Positions 17,739-26,879 of a stretch of DNA of 64,000 bases are shown one piece after another. Where the stretch lies: the NCBI RefSeq assembly GCF_014077625.1, contig NZ_JACFXU010000013.1:992001-1056000 (forward strand), given 5' to 3'. The DNA comes from Sediminihaliea albiluteola. Lineage in GTDB: Bacteria > Pseudomonadota > Gammaproteobacteria > Pseudomonadales > Halieaceae. Within the stretch, counting starts at the first letter, position 1; the number at the start of each line of letters is the position of its first letter. Below the pieces are notes generated by a model. That model was not told the DNA's origin and searched no databases. It worked only from the letters and a program-made list of their open reading frames with translations. The translations under genes were made by a program, and so were the position numbers.

Positions 17739-18776
17739 TTAAGCCTTTTCAGCATCCCGCTGACGGGCCATATCCAATGCCAAGTCTTCGATCATGTCTT
17801 CTTGACCGCCGACTGTGCCACGGCGCCCCAGCTCAACCAAAATATCTCGAGATGACAGGTTATATTTAGCAGCGCTGCGCTTGGCGAAGAGCAGGAAGGA
17901 AGAGTACACACCAGCCCAACCCAGAGTCAGTGAATCTCGGTCTACTCGCACCATGTGATCCATCATCGGCAGGATCAAGTCTTCAGCGACGTCCATGGCC
18001 TTGAACAGGTCGACACCTGTTTCCACACCCATGCGATCACAGACTGCCAAGAACACCTCCAGTGGAGTGTTACCAGCACCGGCACCCAAACCTGCCAGTG
18101 AGCCATCGATACGGCTCGCACCGGCTTCTACGGCGGCCAATGAGTTAGCAATGCCCATGCCCATATTGTGGTGGCCGTGGAAGCCGATTTCGGTCGCGGG
18201 GTCCAACTTCTCACGGGCCAGCGCCACCCGAGCCGTGACATCATCAGGCAGCATGTAGCCTGCTGAGTCAGTGATGTAGACACAGTTCGCACCGTAGCCT
18301 TCCATCAACTTGAGCTGCTCAACCAATGCTTCCGGCTCAATCATGTGGGCCATCATCAAAAAGCCTACTGTATCGAGCTTGTCATACTTGGCTGCCATAG
18401 TGATGTGCTGCTCTGAGACATCGGCCTCAGTGCAGTGAGTAGCCACTCGAATGCATGAAATACCGCAGTCCACCGCCATTTTAAGATGGTCAACAGTACC
18501 GATACCAGGCAGCAGGAGTGCCGATACTTTGGTCTGCTTCACAGCACCACATACTGCAGTCAGATACTCTTCATCGCTATTAGCGGGGAAGCCATAGTTC
18601 ACCGACGCGCCACCAAGGCCATCGCCATGGGTGACTTCGATCATCGGAATGCCAGCTTCATCCATGGCTTTTGCCACAGTAACCATTTCATCCACAGTGA
18701 TTTGGTGCTGCTTGGGGTGCATCCCATCACGCAGGCACATGTCGTGAACGGTAATTTTTTTGCCTTTCAGATCCAT
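17739..18776 (-). CDS. 4-hydroxy-2-oxovalerate aldolase
   Basis: 345-residue DmpG/BphI/HsaF-type class II aldolase, cleaving 4-hydroxy-2-oxo acids to pyruvate and an aldehyde. The metal and substrate residues are seen in [15 protein letters not shown] near the N-terminus and [14 protein letters not shown] at about 199-212. A DmpG communication domain forms the C-terminus, used for channelling the aldehyde to the dehydrogenase. It is the last gene of the six-gene operon and follows the acetaldehyde dehydrogenase by 75 bases. The substrate could be 4-hydroxy-2-oxovalerate or 4-hydroxy-2-oxohexanoate; the sequence does not decide. Confidence 0.95.
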   Translation of the reverse strand: MDLKGKKITVHDMCLRDGMHPKQHQITVDEMVTVAKAMDEAGIPMIEVTHGDGLGGASVNYGFPANSDEEYLTAVCGAVKQTKVSALLLPGIGTVDHLKMAVDCGISCIRVATHCTEADVSEQHITMAAKYDKLDTVGFLMMAHMIEPEALVEQLKLMEGYGANCVYITDSAGYMLPDDVTARVALAREKLDPATEIGFHGHHNMGMGIANSLAAVEAGASRIDGSLAGLGAGAGNTPLEVFLAVCDRMGVETGVDLFKAMDVAEDLILPMMDHMVRVDRDSLTLGWAGVYSSFLLFAKRSAAKYNLSSRDILVELGRRGTVGGQEDMIEDLALDMARQRDAEKA

Positions 18777-18851
18777 GTCTTGTCTCTCTATATCTGTCTC
18801 GGTAACTCATTGGCTTCGATGTGCACGGCAATTGCCCTCACATCGGCTTGC

Positions 18852-19760
18852 TTAACTCGCCTTAGGCACAAAGTTTCCTGCCAAAATTTCCTCGGCATAC
18901 ATCTCTGCTGTACGCAGACCGGCGGCGGTCATGATATCTAGGTTACCGGCATACTTAGGTAAGAAATCTCCCAAGCCTTCTACTTCCATGTAAATCGATA
19001 CACGCTTGCCATCGAATACTGGGCCATTCTTCAAGGTGTAACCAGGTACGTACTTTTGCACTTCAGCAATCATATCGTGTATCGACTTGGTGATTGCCTC
19101 TTGGTCTGGCTCATCCACAGTCAGACAGTGAACCGTATCGCGCATGATCAACGGTGGCTCAGCGGGGTTAATGATAATAATCGCTTTACCTTTTTCAGCA
19201 CCGCCAACTTTTTCAATACCAAGGGCTGTGGTGCGGGTAAACTCATCGATGTTTTTACGCGTGCCAGGCCCGGCAGACTTACTGCTCACAGTCGCTACAA
19301 TTTCGCCATAGGATACCGGCTGCACACGACTAACCGCTGCGACCAGTGGAATGGTAGCCTGACCGCCGCAAGTCACCATATTCACGTTCATGGCTTGCTG
19401 CTCTACGGCCTGAGCCAAGTTCACCGGAGGTACACAGAAGGGACCGATTGCCGCGGGGGTCAAGTCAATCATCACCGCGCCTTCGGCATTCACTTTGCGG
19501 CTATTTTCCTCGTGCACATAGGCCGAAGTCGCATCAAAACAAATTTGCACGCCGTCGGCTTTCATTTGCGGCAGCATGCCGTCGACACCTTCAGCAGTTG
19601 TTTTAAGACCCAGCTCTTTAGCGCGCGCCAAACCGGGGGAATCGGGCACCACACCCACCATCCACACTGGCTCGATGACATCGCTGCGCAAAGCTTTCAT
19701 CAGCAAGTCGGTGCCGATGTTGCCGGGGCCTATAATAGCGGCTTTAATTTTTTGACTCAT
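18852..19760 (-). CDS. Acylating acetaldehyde/propionaldehyde dehydrogenase
   Basis: 302 residues of the DmpF/BphJ/HsaG family, converting the aldolase-derived aldehyde to acyl-CoA with NAD+ and CoA. The nucleotide site [11 protein letters not shown] (9-19) and catalytic C131 in [12 protein letters not shown] are present. The partner aldolase is encoded immediately downstream, the expected order for the two-subunit channelling complex. The start has an AGAAGAGAAGATC ribosome binding region. Confidence 0.96.
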   Translation of the reverse strand: MSQKIKAAIIGPGNIGTDLLMKALRSDVIEPVWMVGVVPDSPGLARAKELGLKTTAEGVDGMLPQMKADGVQICFDATSAYVHEENSRKVNAEGAVMIDLTPAAIGPFCVPPVNLAQAVEQQAMNVNMVTCGGQATIPLVAAVSRVQPVSYGEIVATVSSKSAGPGTRKNIDEFTRTTALGIEKVGGAEKGKAIIIINPAEPPLIMRDTVHCLTVDEPDQEAITKSIHDMIAEVQKYVPGYTLKNGPVFDGKRVSIYMEVEGLGDFLPKYAGNLDIMTAAGLRTAEMYAEEILAGNFVPKAS

Positions 19761-19816
19761 GATCTTCTCTTCTCACTCAATCTGTAGGGTTTGCTAGCAA
19801 CACTGCTGCAAGCGCT

Positions 19817-20605
19817 TTATACAAAGCGACAGGAACAGCCACCAATACCTTCAATTTCCAGCGACATTTCATCACCTGCCACCACCGGAATGAGGGGGGC
19901 CAAAGAGCCGGACAATATCACTTCCCCAGCTTTGAAGGGTATGCCAAATTCGCCCAAGGTGTTGGCCAACCAGGCAACTGCAGTCAATGGGTTACCCTGT
20001 ACTGCTCGACCTTCACCCTCACTGTGAAACTCGCCATTTTTAAAGATTTTCATCTTCAGAGATGGCAAATCAAAATCGCGGGGATCTACTTCATTAGTGC
20101 CAAGGACATAGACACCACAGGAAGCATTGTCAGCCACAGTGTCCTGAATCTTGATCTGCCAGTCGTCAATACGTGAATCAACAATCTCAAAGCAGGGCAT
20201 GATAGATTCTGTTGCGTCCAGAACATCCTGCTCGGTCACTCCCGGACCCTGCAAATCCTTTTTCAGGCGGAAGGCAATCTCACCTTCTGCACGCGGAGCA
20301 ATCAAGTGCCCCGCCACCGGGATGTCGCCTCCGTCAGGGAAAACCATGGCATCGGTCAAAAAGCCAAAGTCGGGCTGAAAAACACCCAGCATCTCCTGCA
20401 CCGGCGCACTGGTAACTCCGATTTTTTTACCCACAATACGCTCACCATCACGCGCTATGCGCTGATTAACCATGTGCAAGCTAATGTGGTAGGCATCTTC
20501 AATAGTAATGTCTGCTTCGCGATCTGTCAGCGGTTTGACCGTGGTGCCAGAACGCAGTGCTTGGTAGAGCTCCTCTGCGAGCTCCTCGATACGCTGTTTA
20601 TCCAT
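19817..20605 (-). CDS. 2-hydroxypenta-2,4-dienoate hydratase family protein
   Basis: 262 residues from the ATG at 20605; the frame is open 16 codons further back but those codons overlap the hydrolase gene more deeply and lack family similarity. This is the MhpD/TesE/HsaE hydratase fold that adds water to 2-hydroxydienoates, giving 4-hydroxy-2-oxo acids for the aldolase. Visible family motifs are GKKIGVTSAPVQEMLGV near 60-76, PRAEGEIAFRL with the metal-binding Glu pair near 105-115, and AWLANTLGEFGIPFKAGEVILSGS near 217-240. It overlaps the hydrolase stop by 8 bases, so translation is likely coupled. Confidence 0.93.
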   Translation of the reverse strand: MDKQRIEELAEELYQALRSGTTVKPLTDREADITIEDAYHISLHMVNQRIARDGERIVGKKIGVTSAPVQEMLGVFQPDFGFLTDAMVFPDGGDIPVAGHLIAPRAEGEIAFRLKKDLQGPGVTEQDVLDATESIMPCFEIVDSRIDDWQIKIQDTVADNASCGVYVLGTNEVDPRDFDLPSLKMKIFKNGEFHSEGEGRAVQGNPLTAVAWLANTLGEFGIPFKAGEVILSGSLAPLIPVVAGDEMSLEIEGIGGCSCRFV

Positions 20606-21431
20606 GTTGCAAAAAGTCCAGACAGGCCCGGTTGAACATTTCTTCGTGCTCAACCATCACCCAGTGGCCACACTCGGTCACTAGGATAAGGCGCAGTTGT
20701 TTAATGTTTTTGGCCATCGCCATGATGCCATTTTCTGGCATCATCTGCTCGTCCATACCCCAAAAACCCAGCACAGGGCACTGTAACTCAGACAGGCGAT
20801 CGGTGAGCACCGGCACTTGCATGGTCGCCATCACGTGGCCGTTCATGATCTCCATGATCTGCATACGCTCTTCCACCAACTCATCGGTGGCGTGGCGCGC
20901 ATCATACATCAAGCCAGTGGCAAAAAGGTCTTTCATCACCGCAGCGGTCACCGGCTCACCGGAACCAAAGACCTTGAATACTTTCTGCATACCGGGCATT
21001 AGCTGGTATTCAGGCAGCTCACTGAGACCGCCGGGGGCCATCAAGATCAGCTTCTCAACCAGCTCTGGATGCTCCAGCGCCAGTCCCAAAGCCACCGCGC
21101 CACCGAGGGAGTTACCCACCAAGGTACAGCGCGTCACACCAGCCACATCGAGCGTTTGCTTGATGCACTCCACAAATAGTGACAGGGGGTGATCAATATC
21201 GTCAGGCTTGTCGGAAAAGCCATAGCCAATGTGATCGGGCACAATGCAGCGATAGCCAGCTGCTACTAGCGAGGGATAGTTACCTTTAAAGTTACTATAG
21301 CCGCTAGCACCTGGGCCGGAGCCATGCAAAAACACCACAACTTCGCCCTGCCCCTCATCCAGATAATGAATTCGGTGACCATTGGCACAGTCTGCGTATT
21401 TGCCTTCGGGAAGGCGCCCGATCATTGTCAT
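20598..21431 (-). CDS. Meta-cleavage product C-C hydrolase (HsaD/BphD-like)
   Basis: 277-residue alpha/beta hydrolase. Oxyanion region HGSGPGASG is at 36-44, the nucleophile S108 in VGNSLGG, the acid D227 in FWGMDEQ and the base H256 in ECGHW. The HGSGPGASGYSNF and NSLGGAVAL wording is that of enzymes that split vinylogous 1,5-diketones after aromatic ring cleavage, such as HsaD/TesD for steroids or BphD for biphenyl. The neighbouring HsaA-like monooxygenase favours a steroid- or polycyclic-type substrate. No ring-cleavage dioxygenase gene is adjacent. Confidence 0.93.
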   Translation of the reverse strand: MTMIGRLPEGKYADCANGHRIHYLDEGQGEVVVFLHGSGPGASGYSNFKGNYPSLVAAGYRCIVPDHIGYGFSDKPDDIDHPLSLFVECIKQTLDVAGVTRCTLVGNSLGGAVALGLALEHPELVEKLILMAPGGLSELPEYQLMPGMQKVFKVFGSGEPVTAAVMKDLFATGLMYDARHATDELVEERMQIMEIMNGHVMATMQVPVLTDRLSELQCPVLGFWGMDEQMMPENGIMAMAKNIKQLRLILVTECGHWVMVEHEEMFNRACLDFLQHG

Positions 21432-21463
21432 ACTTACTTCCTTTTCAACTAATAGTTAGGCCT

Positions 21464-22690
21464 TTAGATCGCAAAGTCCTGGTTCTCTTCGCCAAACATT
21501 ATGCCACCCATATTGTTAGCAAATGGGATGGAATGGTTGGCCACGTGCGCCTGACTGGCGAGGATATCCAGATGACGCCAAAGCAGCTCACTGCCGTGGC
21601 GGATACCACTGCTGCCAGAGGCTTTAAGCATCTTGCTAGAAAGTGCCAAGCAGCGATCAGCGACAATCGCTGAGTCATAGCGATAGCGCACGCGATCCTC
21701 TACTGGAATTGGCTGACCAGCGCGGGTACAGGCCATCATCGCCTCGAAGTTATACAGCATAGTGCGCTTCATATCTTCGATCTCAGTTCGCACTTCAGCG
21801 GCGAGCTTACGAGCAAAGGGATCGTCGCTCATTTTGTTGGGTCCTACCCGACGGGTTTTGGCCACTTCAATAAAGGCTTGCAGTGAACCTTCTAGTGCAC
21901 CGAGGCTGGCATTACATACGGCGCGCACAAAGACCTGCATAAAGGGCATGCGATACAAGGGCGCTGTGTTGACCTTATTACCTGGGTTGTCGCACAAGAA
22001 ACCATCCATCGATTTGTGTGTGCGATGCTCTGGCACAAACACTGTGTCGACACGGATGTCGTGACTGCCAGTACCCTGCAAACCAACAACGTCCCAGTTA
22101 TCGACAATTTCATAATCGCTGCGGGGCACCAAAAATGTTCGGTAATTGGCCATATCAAATGGCGCTTCGGGAGTCGGTACAACGGCGCCCAAGAAAGCCC
22201 AATCACAGTGCTCTGAGCCCGATGAGAAGCCCCACTGGCCGCTCAGTTCATAGCCGCCATCGACAACTTTTACCTTGCCCACTGGCGCGTAAGAAGAGGA
22301 GATCAATACGCTCGGGTCATCCCCCCACACATCTTGTGCAGCTTGGTCATCAAATACCGCTAACTGCCAGTTGTGTACTGCAACAACGCCTAGTACCCAG
22401 GCGCTAGACATACAGTGCTGGGCAATTTCCAGACCTACGCAGTAAAAGACTTGCGGGTCCATGGCATAGCCACCCCACTTCTCTGGCTGCAGAATCTTGA
22501 AAAAACCGGCTTCGTGAAACTCTTTGATTGTGGCATCAGGCACCTTGCCTTGTGTTCGACATTGGTCGGCACGCTGTCGCAGCGCCGGCGCCATTGCTTT
22601 TGCAGCGGCGATCAGTTCCTGTGCTCTGGGCGATTCAAGTCCGTAGTTATTCATGGCATTACCTTGTGTCATTGTTTCGTGTGCCGTCAT
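21464..22690 (-). CDS. Flavin-dependent monooxygenase, HsaA/HpaH-type acyl-CoA dehydrogenase fold
   Basis: 408 residues from the ATG at 22690, supported by GTAGGAGTGAACCG upstream. It has the three-domain acyl-CoA dehydrogenase fold, but the middle region QWGFSSGSEHCDWAFLGAVV (about 150-170) and DVVGLQGTGSHDIRV near 200 are typical of two-component phenol hydroxylases such as HsaA (3-hydroxy-9,10-secoandrostatrienedione 4-hydroxylase) and p-hydroxyphenylacetate C2 hydroxylase. It would use reduced flavin and O2 to make a catechol. A partner flavin reductase is not encoded in this window. Second gene of the operon. Confidence 0.88.
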   Translation of the reverse strand: MTAHETMTQGNAMNNYGLESPRAQELIAAAKAMAPALRQRADQCRTQGKVPDATIKEFHEAGFFKILQPEKWGGYAMDPQVFYCVGLEIAQHCMSSAWVLGVVAVHNWQLAVFDDQAAQDVWGDDPSVLISSSYAPVGKVKVVDGGYELSGQWGFSSGSEHCDWAFLGAVVPTPEAPFDMANYRTFLVPRSDYEIVDNWDVVGLQGTGSHDIRVDTVFVPEHRTHKSMDGFLCDNPGNKVNTAPLYRMPFMQVFVRAVCNASLGALEGSLQAFIEVAKTRRVGPNKMSDDPFARKLAAEVRTEIEDMKRTMLYNFEAMMACTRAGQPIPVEDRVRYRYDSAIVADRCLALSSKMLKASGSSGIRHGSELLWRHLDILASQAHVANHSIPFANNMGGIMFGEENQDFAI

Positions 22691-22705
22691 CGGTTCACTC
22701 CTACC

Positions 22706-22752
22706 GGGTCAACATGACCCTTGAGTGTCTTATTAAAGACCTTAAACTCAAG
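22706..22752 (-). other. Two adjacent intercistronic hairpins before the monooxygenase gene
   Basis: GGGTCA-ACA-TGACCC (22706-22720) directly abuts a composite hairpin made of CTTGAGT (22720-22726), GTCTT-ATTA-AAGAC (22727-22740) and ACTCAAG (22746-22752). Both lie in the 99-base gap between the SDR and the monooxygenase genes, close to the latter's ribosome binding site. Confidence 0.5.
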
Positions 22753-22789
22753 GGCCACATCCTCTATTTAGGGTATTGTCACTAGCGCC

Positions 22790-23650
22790 CTATTCAACCA
22801 CGGCATCGCCAAATTCAGTTGGTGCGCCAAAAAAGGCGCGGTGTGAAGGTGGCTGCTTACCGTCTTTATCGCTGATCCCATATTCCTGTGCAAGCTCCGC
22901 ACCAATGTGCACCTTGCCGGATTTTTGCATGCGCTCTGGGTCCTGCGCCAAGGCTGCGATAACACGCCCGGTAAACACAGGGCTCTCTGTTGCCGCTGCT
23001 AATTCAGCGTATTTCTCCGGCTCACTATCAAATACCCGCTGGGTACGCTCGGTCATCAGCAGCCCCATCCACAAGGACACCACTGCCACATTGTGGGGGC
23101 GGAAATCGACCGCCATGTCATGGGCCATTTTATCAACCGCCGCCTTCCCTGCGCCATAGGCAGGGCCGTGCATATAGATTCGGCCGCCAAAGGAGCTGGT
23201 GTTAACAACCAGGCCAGCCTCACTTTTGAGCAGTAAAGGCGCAGCGTACCAGCTCGCTACATAGTGGGAGCGCATGCCGACGTTCCAAATCTCAGTCAGC
23301 TCCAGTGGCTTTTCCCAAAACGGACCAGCATCCACTAAGGCATCGTGAATAGTGGTGGCGTTGTTAACGAGTATATCGAGATGCCCTTGCTCTTCGCGCA
23401 CGCGATCAAACAATGCCTTAACCTGGGCGTCATCACTGTGATCGCAAGCGACCGCAATACCCTGGCCACCTGCTGCTGTCACTGCCTCAGCTGTGGCAGC
23501 AACCGTGCCAGGCAGTGGCGCTGCTCCCTCTTCCACTGTTCGGCCAGTGACATAAACAATGGCCCCCGTTGCACCAAGTGCTTCAGCGATACCTTTTCCT
23601 GCACCGCGACTGGCACCAGTGACCACCGCCACTCTCTGTTTACTGCTCAT
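22790..23650 (-). CDS. Short-chain dehydrogenase/reductase, DHRS1-like
   Basis: 286-residue SDR. The coenzyme motif TGASRGAGKGIAE is at 11-23, NNAT near 91-94, the catalytic serine in NTSSFGGR and the Y-x-x-x-K in AYGAGKAA near 164-171. The extended C-terminus (about 200-286) with FTGRVIAALAQDPE and SGKVHIGAELAQEYGI resembles the DHRS1 subgroup, not the shorter FabG-type enzymes. It leads the catabolic operon and could oxidise or reduce a ring or side-chain hydroxyl, but the substrate is unknown. Confidence 0.85.
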   Translation of the reverse strand: MSSKQRVAVVTGASRGAGKGIAEALGATGAIVYVTGRTVEEGAAPLPGTVAATAEAVTAAGGQGIAVACDHSDDAQVKALFDRVREEQGHLDILVNNATTIHDALVDAGPFWEKPLELTEIWNVGMRSHYVASWYAAPLLLKSEAGLVVNTSSFGGRIYMHGPAYGAGKAAVDKMAHDMAVDFRPHNVAVVSLWMGLLMTERTQRVFDSEPEKYAELAAATESPVFTGRVIAALAQDPERMQKSGKVHIGAELAQEYGISDKDGKQPPSHRAFFGAPTEFGDAVVE

Positions 23651-23791
23651 ATCTACTCCATACCCTTTGCATCATTTTTCTGCTCAAACAGTGCTAAGCT
23701 TTACCCTAGCTGAGCACTGCATTAATATCATTGACCATGCTACTGACCCTGCCCGCATGGGCCAAGCAACCGCCGCGGGTGAGGGGCCAAT

Positions 23792-24580
23792 ATGTTGTGC
23801 CAGCTAGGGAAAACTTTGCCCCAAACTCTCTCTATTATCGCCAGCTTGCTACTCAGCGTTATTTTAGCTGCAGCGCCAAATGCTCAACCGAGTCAACAAC
23901 TTAGCTCAGTTGACCCCCGATCTGTGTACCGAGAAGGCCAGTCACCAAGCTGGCTCCGGGCGGTGGGAAAATTAGTAGTACCAGGCATTCGCTACCACAA
24001 TGGCTACCCTAAACATCACACCGAACGTTGCAGTGCAAGCTTAGTCAGCAGCGGTCCAAGCAGCTCCGCCGATATTATTGTGACGGCCTGGCATTGCCTG
24101 GAGTATTACGAAGACCTGAGTCAGCAAATTCTGTTCACTGTGGAAACCGCCGCCGGCGAACGAATCGAAACGCCGGCGACACAACTTGCCAAGGGCGGTG
24201 ACATCGAGGCTGATTGGGCAGTTCTGCGCCTGCAGCGCAGTCTACCACTCCACTTAATTCCGGTACTCAAACTTCAGCCTGGTCGACCAGACCCACAGAG
24301 CCCGCTGCTGATGGCGGGCTACTCTAGAGATGCTGGCCGCGGCGACTTCGGAAACAGACTGAGCTACGACCCTAGTTGCTTCATCACCAAGCAGTACTCG
24401 CGCTACTCCGATAGTGACTGCAAGGCCTACAAAGGAGCCTCTGGCGGCGCCGTCATCCAGCTATCGACGGGCGGCGAACCGATGCTCTCAGGTGTCATCT
24501 CACAGGGCAATGGCGACGACCTGAGCCGTTTCATTCCACTGGCCGTGTTTAGACAAAGCCTACTGAGCCATCTGTACTGA
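23792..24580 (+). CDS. Secreted trypsin-like serine protease
   Basis: 262 residues with an N-terminal signal peptide (about 1-31, ending AAAPNAQ). The chymotrypsin-fold triad is visible: H101 in TAWHCLE, D141 in EADWAVL and S217 in KGASGGAV. C80/C102 and C196/C210 are placed to form two disulfides, supporting periplasmic or extracellular location. It is transcribed away from the ring-degradation operon. A perfect 7-bp palindromic stem (24572-24587) spans its stop codon. Substrate unknown. Confidence 0.85.
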   Translation: MLCQLGKTLPQTLSIIASLLLSVILAAAPNAQPSQQLSSVDPRSVYREGQSPSWLRAVGKLVVPGIRYHNGYPKHHTERCSASLVSSGPSSSADIIVTAWHCLEYYEDLSQQILFTVETAAGERIETPATQLAKGGDIEADWAVLRLQRSLPLHLIPVLKLQPGRPDPQSPLLMAGYSRDAGRGDFGNRLSYDPSCFITKQYSRYSDSDCKAYKGASGGAVIQLSTGGEPMLSGVISQGNGDDLSRFIPLAVFRQSLLSHLY

Positions 24581-24587
24581 AGTACAG
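24572..24587. other. Palindrome across the protease stop codon
   Basis: CTGTACT-GA-AGTACAG is a perfect 7-bp inverted repeat that contains the TGA stop. It lies in the 17-base gap region between the convergent protease and trhO genes, where a shared 3' end would be expected. Confidence 0.4.
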
Positions 24588-24597
24588 AAACAAGTGG

Positions 24598-25551
24598 TTA
24601 GCCAGCCCCGCTGCCTTCCGGTTTAGCTTCCTGACGAGCGGGCGGCGCTGCACCAACGTGGACTTCTCCGCGCTGTGCCGCCAATTCAATCTGCTTCTGC
24701 CGCTCAGCAAAGCGTCGTTTTTGATCATCGCTCAGGCTGTCGTAACAGCCTGGGCAGCAGACACCTTTTTCGTATTTTTTGGACTGCTTATCCTGCTCAG
24801 TTATTGGATGGCGGCAACCATAGCACTGGTCATACTGGCCTTTTTCGAGTTTGTGGTTAACCGCAACACGGTTGTCGAATACAAAGCACTCACCTTGCCA
24901 GGTACTGTCTTGCTCGGGCACTTCTTCTAAGTATTTGAGAATACCGCCCTCGAGGTGATAGACCTCCTCGAAACCCTCATTGAGCATAAAGGCCGAAGCT
25001 TTTTCACAGCGAATACCGCCTGTACAAAACATCGCCACTTTTTTGTGCTTAGCGGGGTCTAATTCTCGACGCACATACTCGGGAAACTCGCGAAAGGTGG
25101 TGGTTTTCGGATCGACAGCACCGCGGAAGCTGCCGATACCGTATTCGTAATCGTTGCGGGTATCGACCAGTAATACCTCGGGATCATTGACCAAGTCATT
25201 CCAATCTTTGGGTTTAACATAGGTACCCACCCTCTGGTTGGGATCAATGCCTTCGACCCCCATAGTGACGATCTCTTTTTTCAGTTTCACCTTCATGCGG
25301 TAAAACGGCATGTGATCATCAAAAGACTCTTTGTGGTCGATATCTGCAAAACGTGGGTCGGCACGCAGCCAGGCCAGCAACTCATCAATTCCCTCTCGAG
25401 TTCCGGCCACCGTGCCGTTAATGCCCTCTGAGGCCAGCAGCAAGGTGCCTTTCAAACCGGCATTGATGCAGCGGTCTAGCAAGGGCTCGCGCAAATCGTG
25501 ATAATCTTCCAAAGCCACAAACTTGTAGAGGGCGGCAACCACTACCTCCAT
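24598..25551 (-). CDS. trhO: tRNA uridine(34) 5-hydroxylase, rhodanese family
   Basis: 317 residues, YceA/TrhO family. An N-terminal ferredoxin-like domain with [13 protein letters not shown] (38-50) precedes a rhodanese domain with the catalytic C176 in [11 protein letters not shown], then a cysteine-rich tail (CYGC near 239 and CCPGCYD near 260). TrhO oxygenates U34 of several tRNAs using O2 on the way to cmo5U or mo5U. The start ATG shares one base with the bolA stop (TAATG), so the two are translationally coupled. Confidence 0.93.
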   Translation of the reverse strand: MEVVVAALYKFVALEDYHDLREPLLDRCINAGLKGTLLLASEGINGTVAGTREGIDELLAWLRADPRFADIDHKESFDDHMPFYRMKVKLKKEIVTMGVEGIDPNQRVGTYVKPKDWNDLVNDPEVLLVDTRNDYEYGIGSFRGAVDPKTTTFREFPEYVRRELDPAKHKKVAMFCTGGIRCEKASAFMLNEGFEEVYHLEGGILKYLEEVPEQDSTWQGECFVFDNRVAVNHKLEKGQYDQCYGCRHPITEQDKQSKKYEKGVCCPGCYDSLSDDQKRRFAERQKQIELAAQRGEVHVGAAPPARQEAKPEGSGAG

Positions 25552-25880
25552 TAGTTGTTCTCCTTATCTGCCTGACTACCACCCATGCAATCTGGGGATG
25601 GGCGCGCGCTAGCCTCGCGGGACTGCCACTCTGCTGGCGTGTATAAATGGAGAGCCAATGCGTGAACTGGGCCTTCAAGCTGGCTGGCAAGCAAGTGATA
25701 GATACGCTGATGTCGGGCCACTTTGCGCTGCCCTTCAAACTGCTCTGCCACCGCAACCACTCGAAAGTGGGTCTCTGAATTAGGCGGCACGCTGTGCATA
25801 TGGCTTTCATTGGTAACTTCCAGAAACAGCGGCTCTAATGATTGCTGCAGCTGCGTCTCAATTTCCTGTTGCACCAACAT
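25551..25880 (-). CDS. bolA: BolA-family protein
   Basis: 109 residues, slightly longer than the minimal BolA domain. The fold runs from residue 1 to about 88, with the conserved [17 protein letters not shown] segment (about 26-42) and the helix-turn region [15 protein letters not shown]. Histidines in SHMH and in [11 protein letters not shown] are at positions used by BolA proteins to bind an iron-sulfur cluster with monothiol glutaredoxins. BolA influences morphology and stress gene expression and iron-sulfur trafficking. A perfect TATAAT lies about 30 bases upstream. Confidence 0.92.
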   Translation of the reverse strand: MLVQQEIETQLQQSLEPLFLEVTNESHMHSVPPNSETHFRVVAVAEQFEGQRKVARHQRIYHLLASQLEGPVHALALHLYTPAEWQSREASARPSPDCMGGSQADKENN

Positions 25881-25908
25881 GCTGTTCTCCGGCTAAAAAG
25901 GGCTGGCG

Positions 25909-25935
25909 ATTATAGCGTAGCTCAGGCCCTCTCAA
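25909..25935 (-). promoter_or_regulatory. Candidate bolA-trhO promoter
   Basis: Minus-strand TTGAGA (25930-25935) and perfect TATAAT (25909-25914) with a short 15-base spacer, ending 28 bases before the bolA start. Confidence 0.45.
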
Positions 25936-26011
25936 CCAGCCTTAGGGCATGGCCTGAACGCTTTGCCAAACAAAAGGCCCGGGCCTATCACTTATCCCTA
26001 TCAGTGACTTA

Positions 26012-26034
26012 TGAGCAGCCGCTGCGGCTGCTCA
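26012..26034. other. Strong hairpin in the bolA / 26113-gene intergenic region
   Basis: TGAGCAGCCG (26012-26021) and CGGCTGCTCA (26025-26034) make a perfect 10-bp stem with loop CTG. It lies between divergent genes, so it is not a gene-end structure; there is no T-tract. It could be an operator-like palindrome or a remnant repeat. Confidence 0.45.
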
Positions 26035-26048
26035 AGCCCCCATTCGCA

Positions 26049-26076
26049 TTGTGACCGACAGCTATCGCTGTATACT
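26049..26076 (+). promoter_or_regulatory. Candidate promoter of the 26113 gene
   Basis: TTGTGA (26049-26054) and TATACT (26071-26076) with a 16-base spacer, 36 bases before the first ATG. Matches are 4/6 and 5/6. Confidence 0.45.
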
Positions 26077-26112
26077 GCTTAGCATCAAGCCCATTGCAGG
26101 TGCGGGGAGCTG

Positions 26113-26874
26113 ATGATGGACAGGCAGTACAATGTATATTTTTCTGGCGAGTTATTGCCGGGGCAAGAATTGGCAGCCGTGCGTCGCCGACTTGGCCTGC
26201 TATTTAAGGCAGACCAAGCGACGCTCGACCGCCTGTTCAGCGGCCAGCCACAGCTACTTAAAAAGCACTGCGATAAACCGACCGCGCTGAAATACAAGCA
26301 GGCCATGGAGCGCGCTGGTGCCCGCCCGCTGATCAGACGCAGCCAGACCAACAAAAAACCCAGCGCCGCACAACGCATCGCCGCTATAGCAGCGCAGCCC
26401 GCGGCAGATAAATCTAAGCGAGAAGCCGCGCCAGCTGTGCAAGATAGCACTGGCCTTAGTCTCGCTGCTGCCGGCAGCGACGTGCTTAAGCCAGAGGAAC
26501 GTCAAACACGGGAGCCAGTGGATGTTGACTGCTCTGCGCTATCCCTGAGTGCCGACTTTGAGCGCTTATCCCCAGTCCCGCCACCGCCCCCAGCTGCTCC
26601 CGACACTGAGCATCTAAGCCTTGGCCCGGTGGGCGAAACCATTCCGACGCTGCCTCGCTACACACAAACCCTCAGCCCCAACACTGATAGCCTAAACTTG
26701 GCGCCAGAAGGGAGCGACTTTAGTGACTGCGCCACGGCGCCACCCGCGGCTCCGGCACTGGATTTGTCGAAATTTGAGATCAGTCCTGCTGGTGAAGATT
26801 TACTAGAGGCACAGTACCGGGACCGAGATAAGCCAAAGCCACCCGACAGCTCTCAGCTAACACTGGAGTCCTGA
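26113..26874 (+). CDS. Unrecognised protein with a conserved N-domain and degenerate nine-residue repeats
   Basis: 253 residues starting at either of two adjacent ATGs (26113, 26116). The first 75 residues look like a small folded domain: YNVYFSGELLPGQE, then KADQATLDRLFSGQPQLLKK and a KYKQAMERAGA helix. I recognise it only as a pattern found at the N-terminus of some gammaproteobacterial membrane or unknown proteins. The rest is Ala/Pro-rich and probably disordered, but contains a recurring motif: LSLAAAGSD (115), LSLGPVGET (168), LNLAPEGSD (194) and FEISPAGED (221). No membrane span or signal peptide. Function unknown. Confidence 0.7.
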   Translation: MMDRQYNVYFSGELLPGQELAAVRRRLGLLFKADQATLDRLFSGQPQLLKKHCDKPTALKYKQAMERAGARPLIRRSQTNKKPSAAQRIAAIAAQPAADKSKREAAPAVQDSTGLSLAAAGSDVLKPEERQTREPVDVDCSALSLSADFERLSPVPPPPPAAPDTEHLSLGPVGETIPTLPRYTQTLSPNTDSLNLAPEGSDFSDCATAPPAAPALDLSKFEISPAGEDLLEAQYRDRDKPKPPDSSQLTLES

Positions 26875-26879
26875 TAATT

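Noticed and set aside
19056-19787. 243-codon plus-strand open frame
   Set aside because: Antisense to acetaldehyde dehydrogenase, rich in His/Ser/Cys with no domain pattern.
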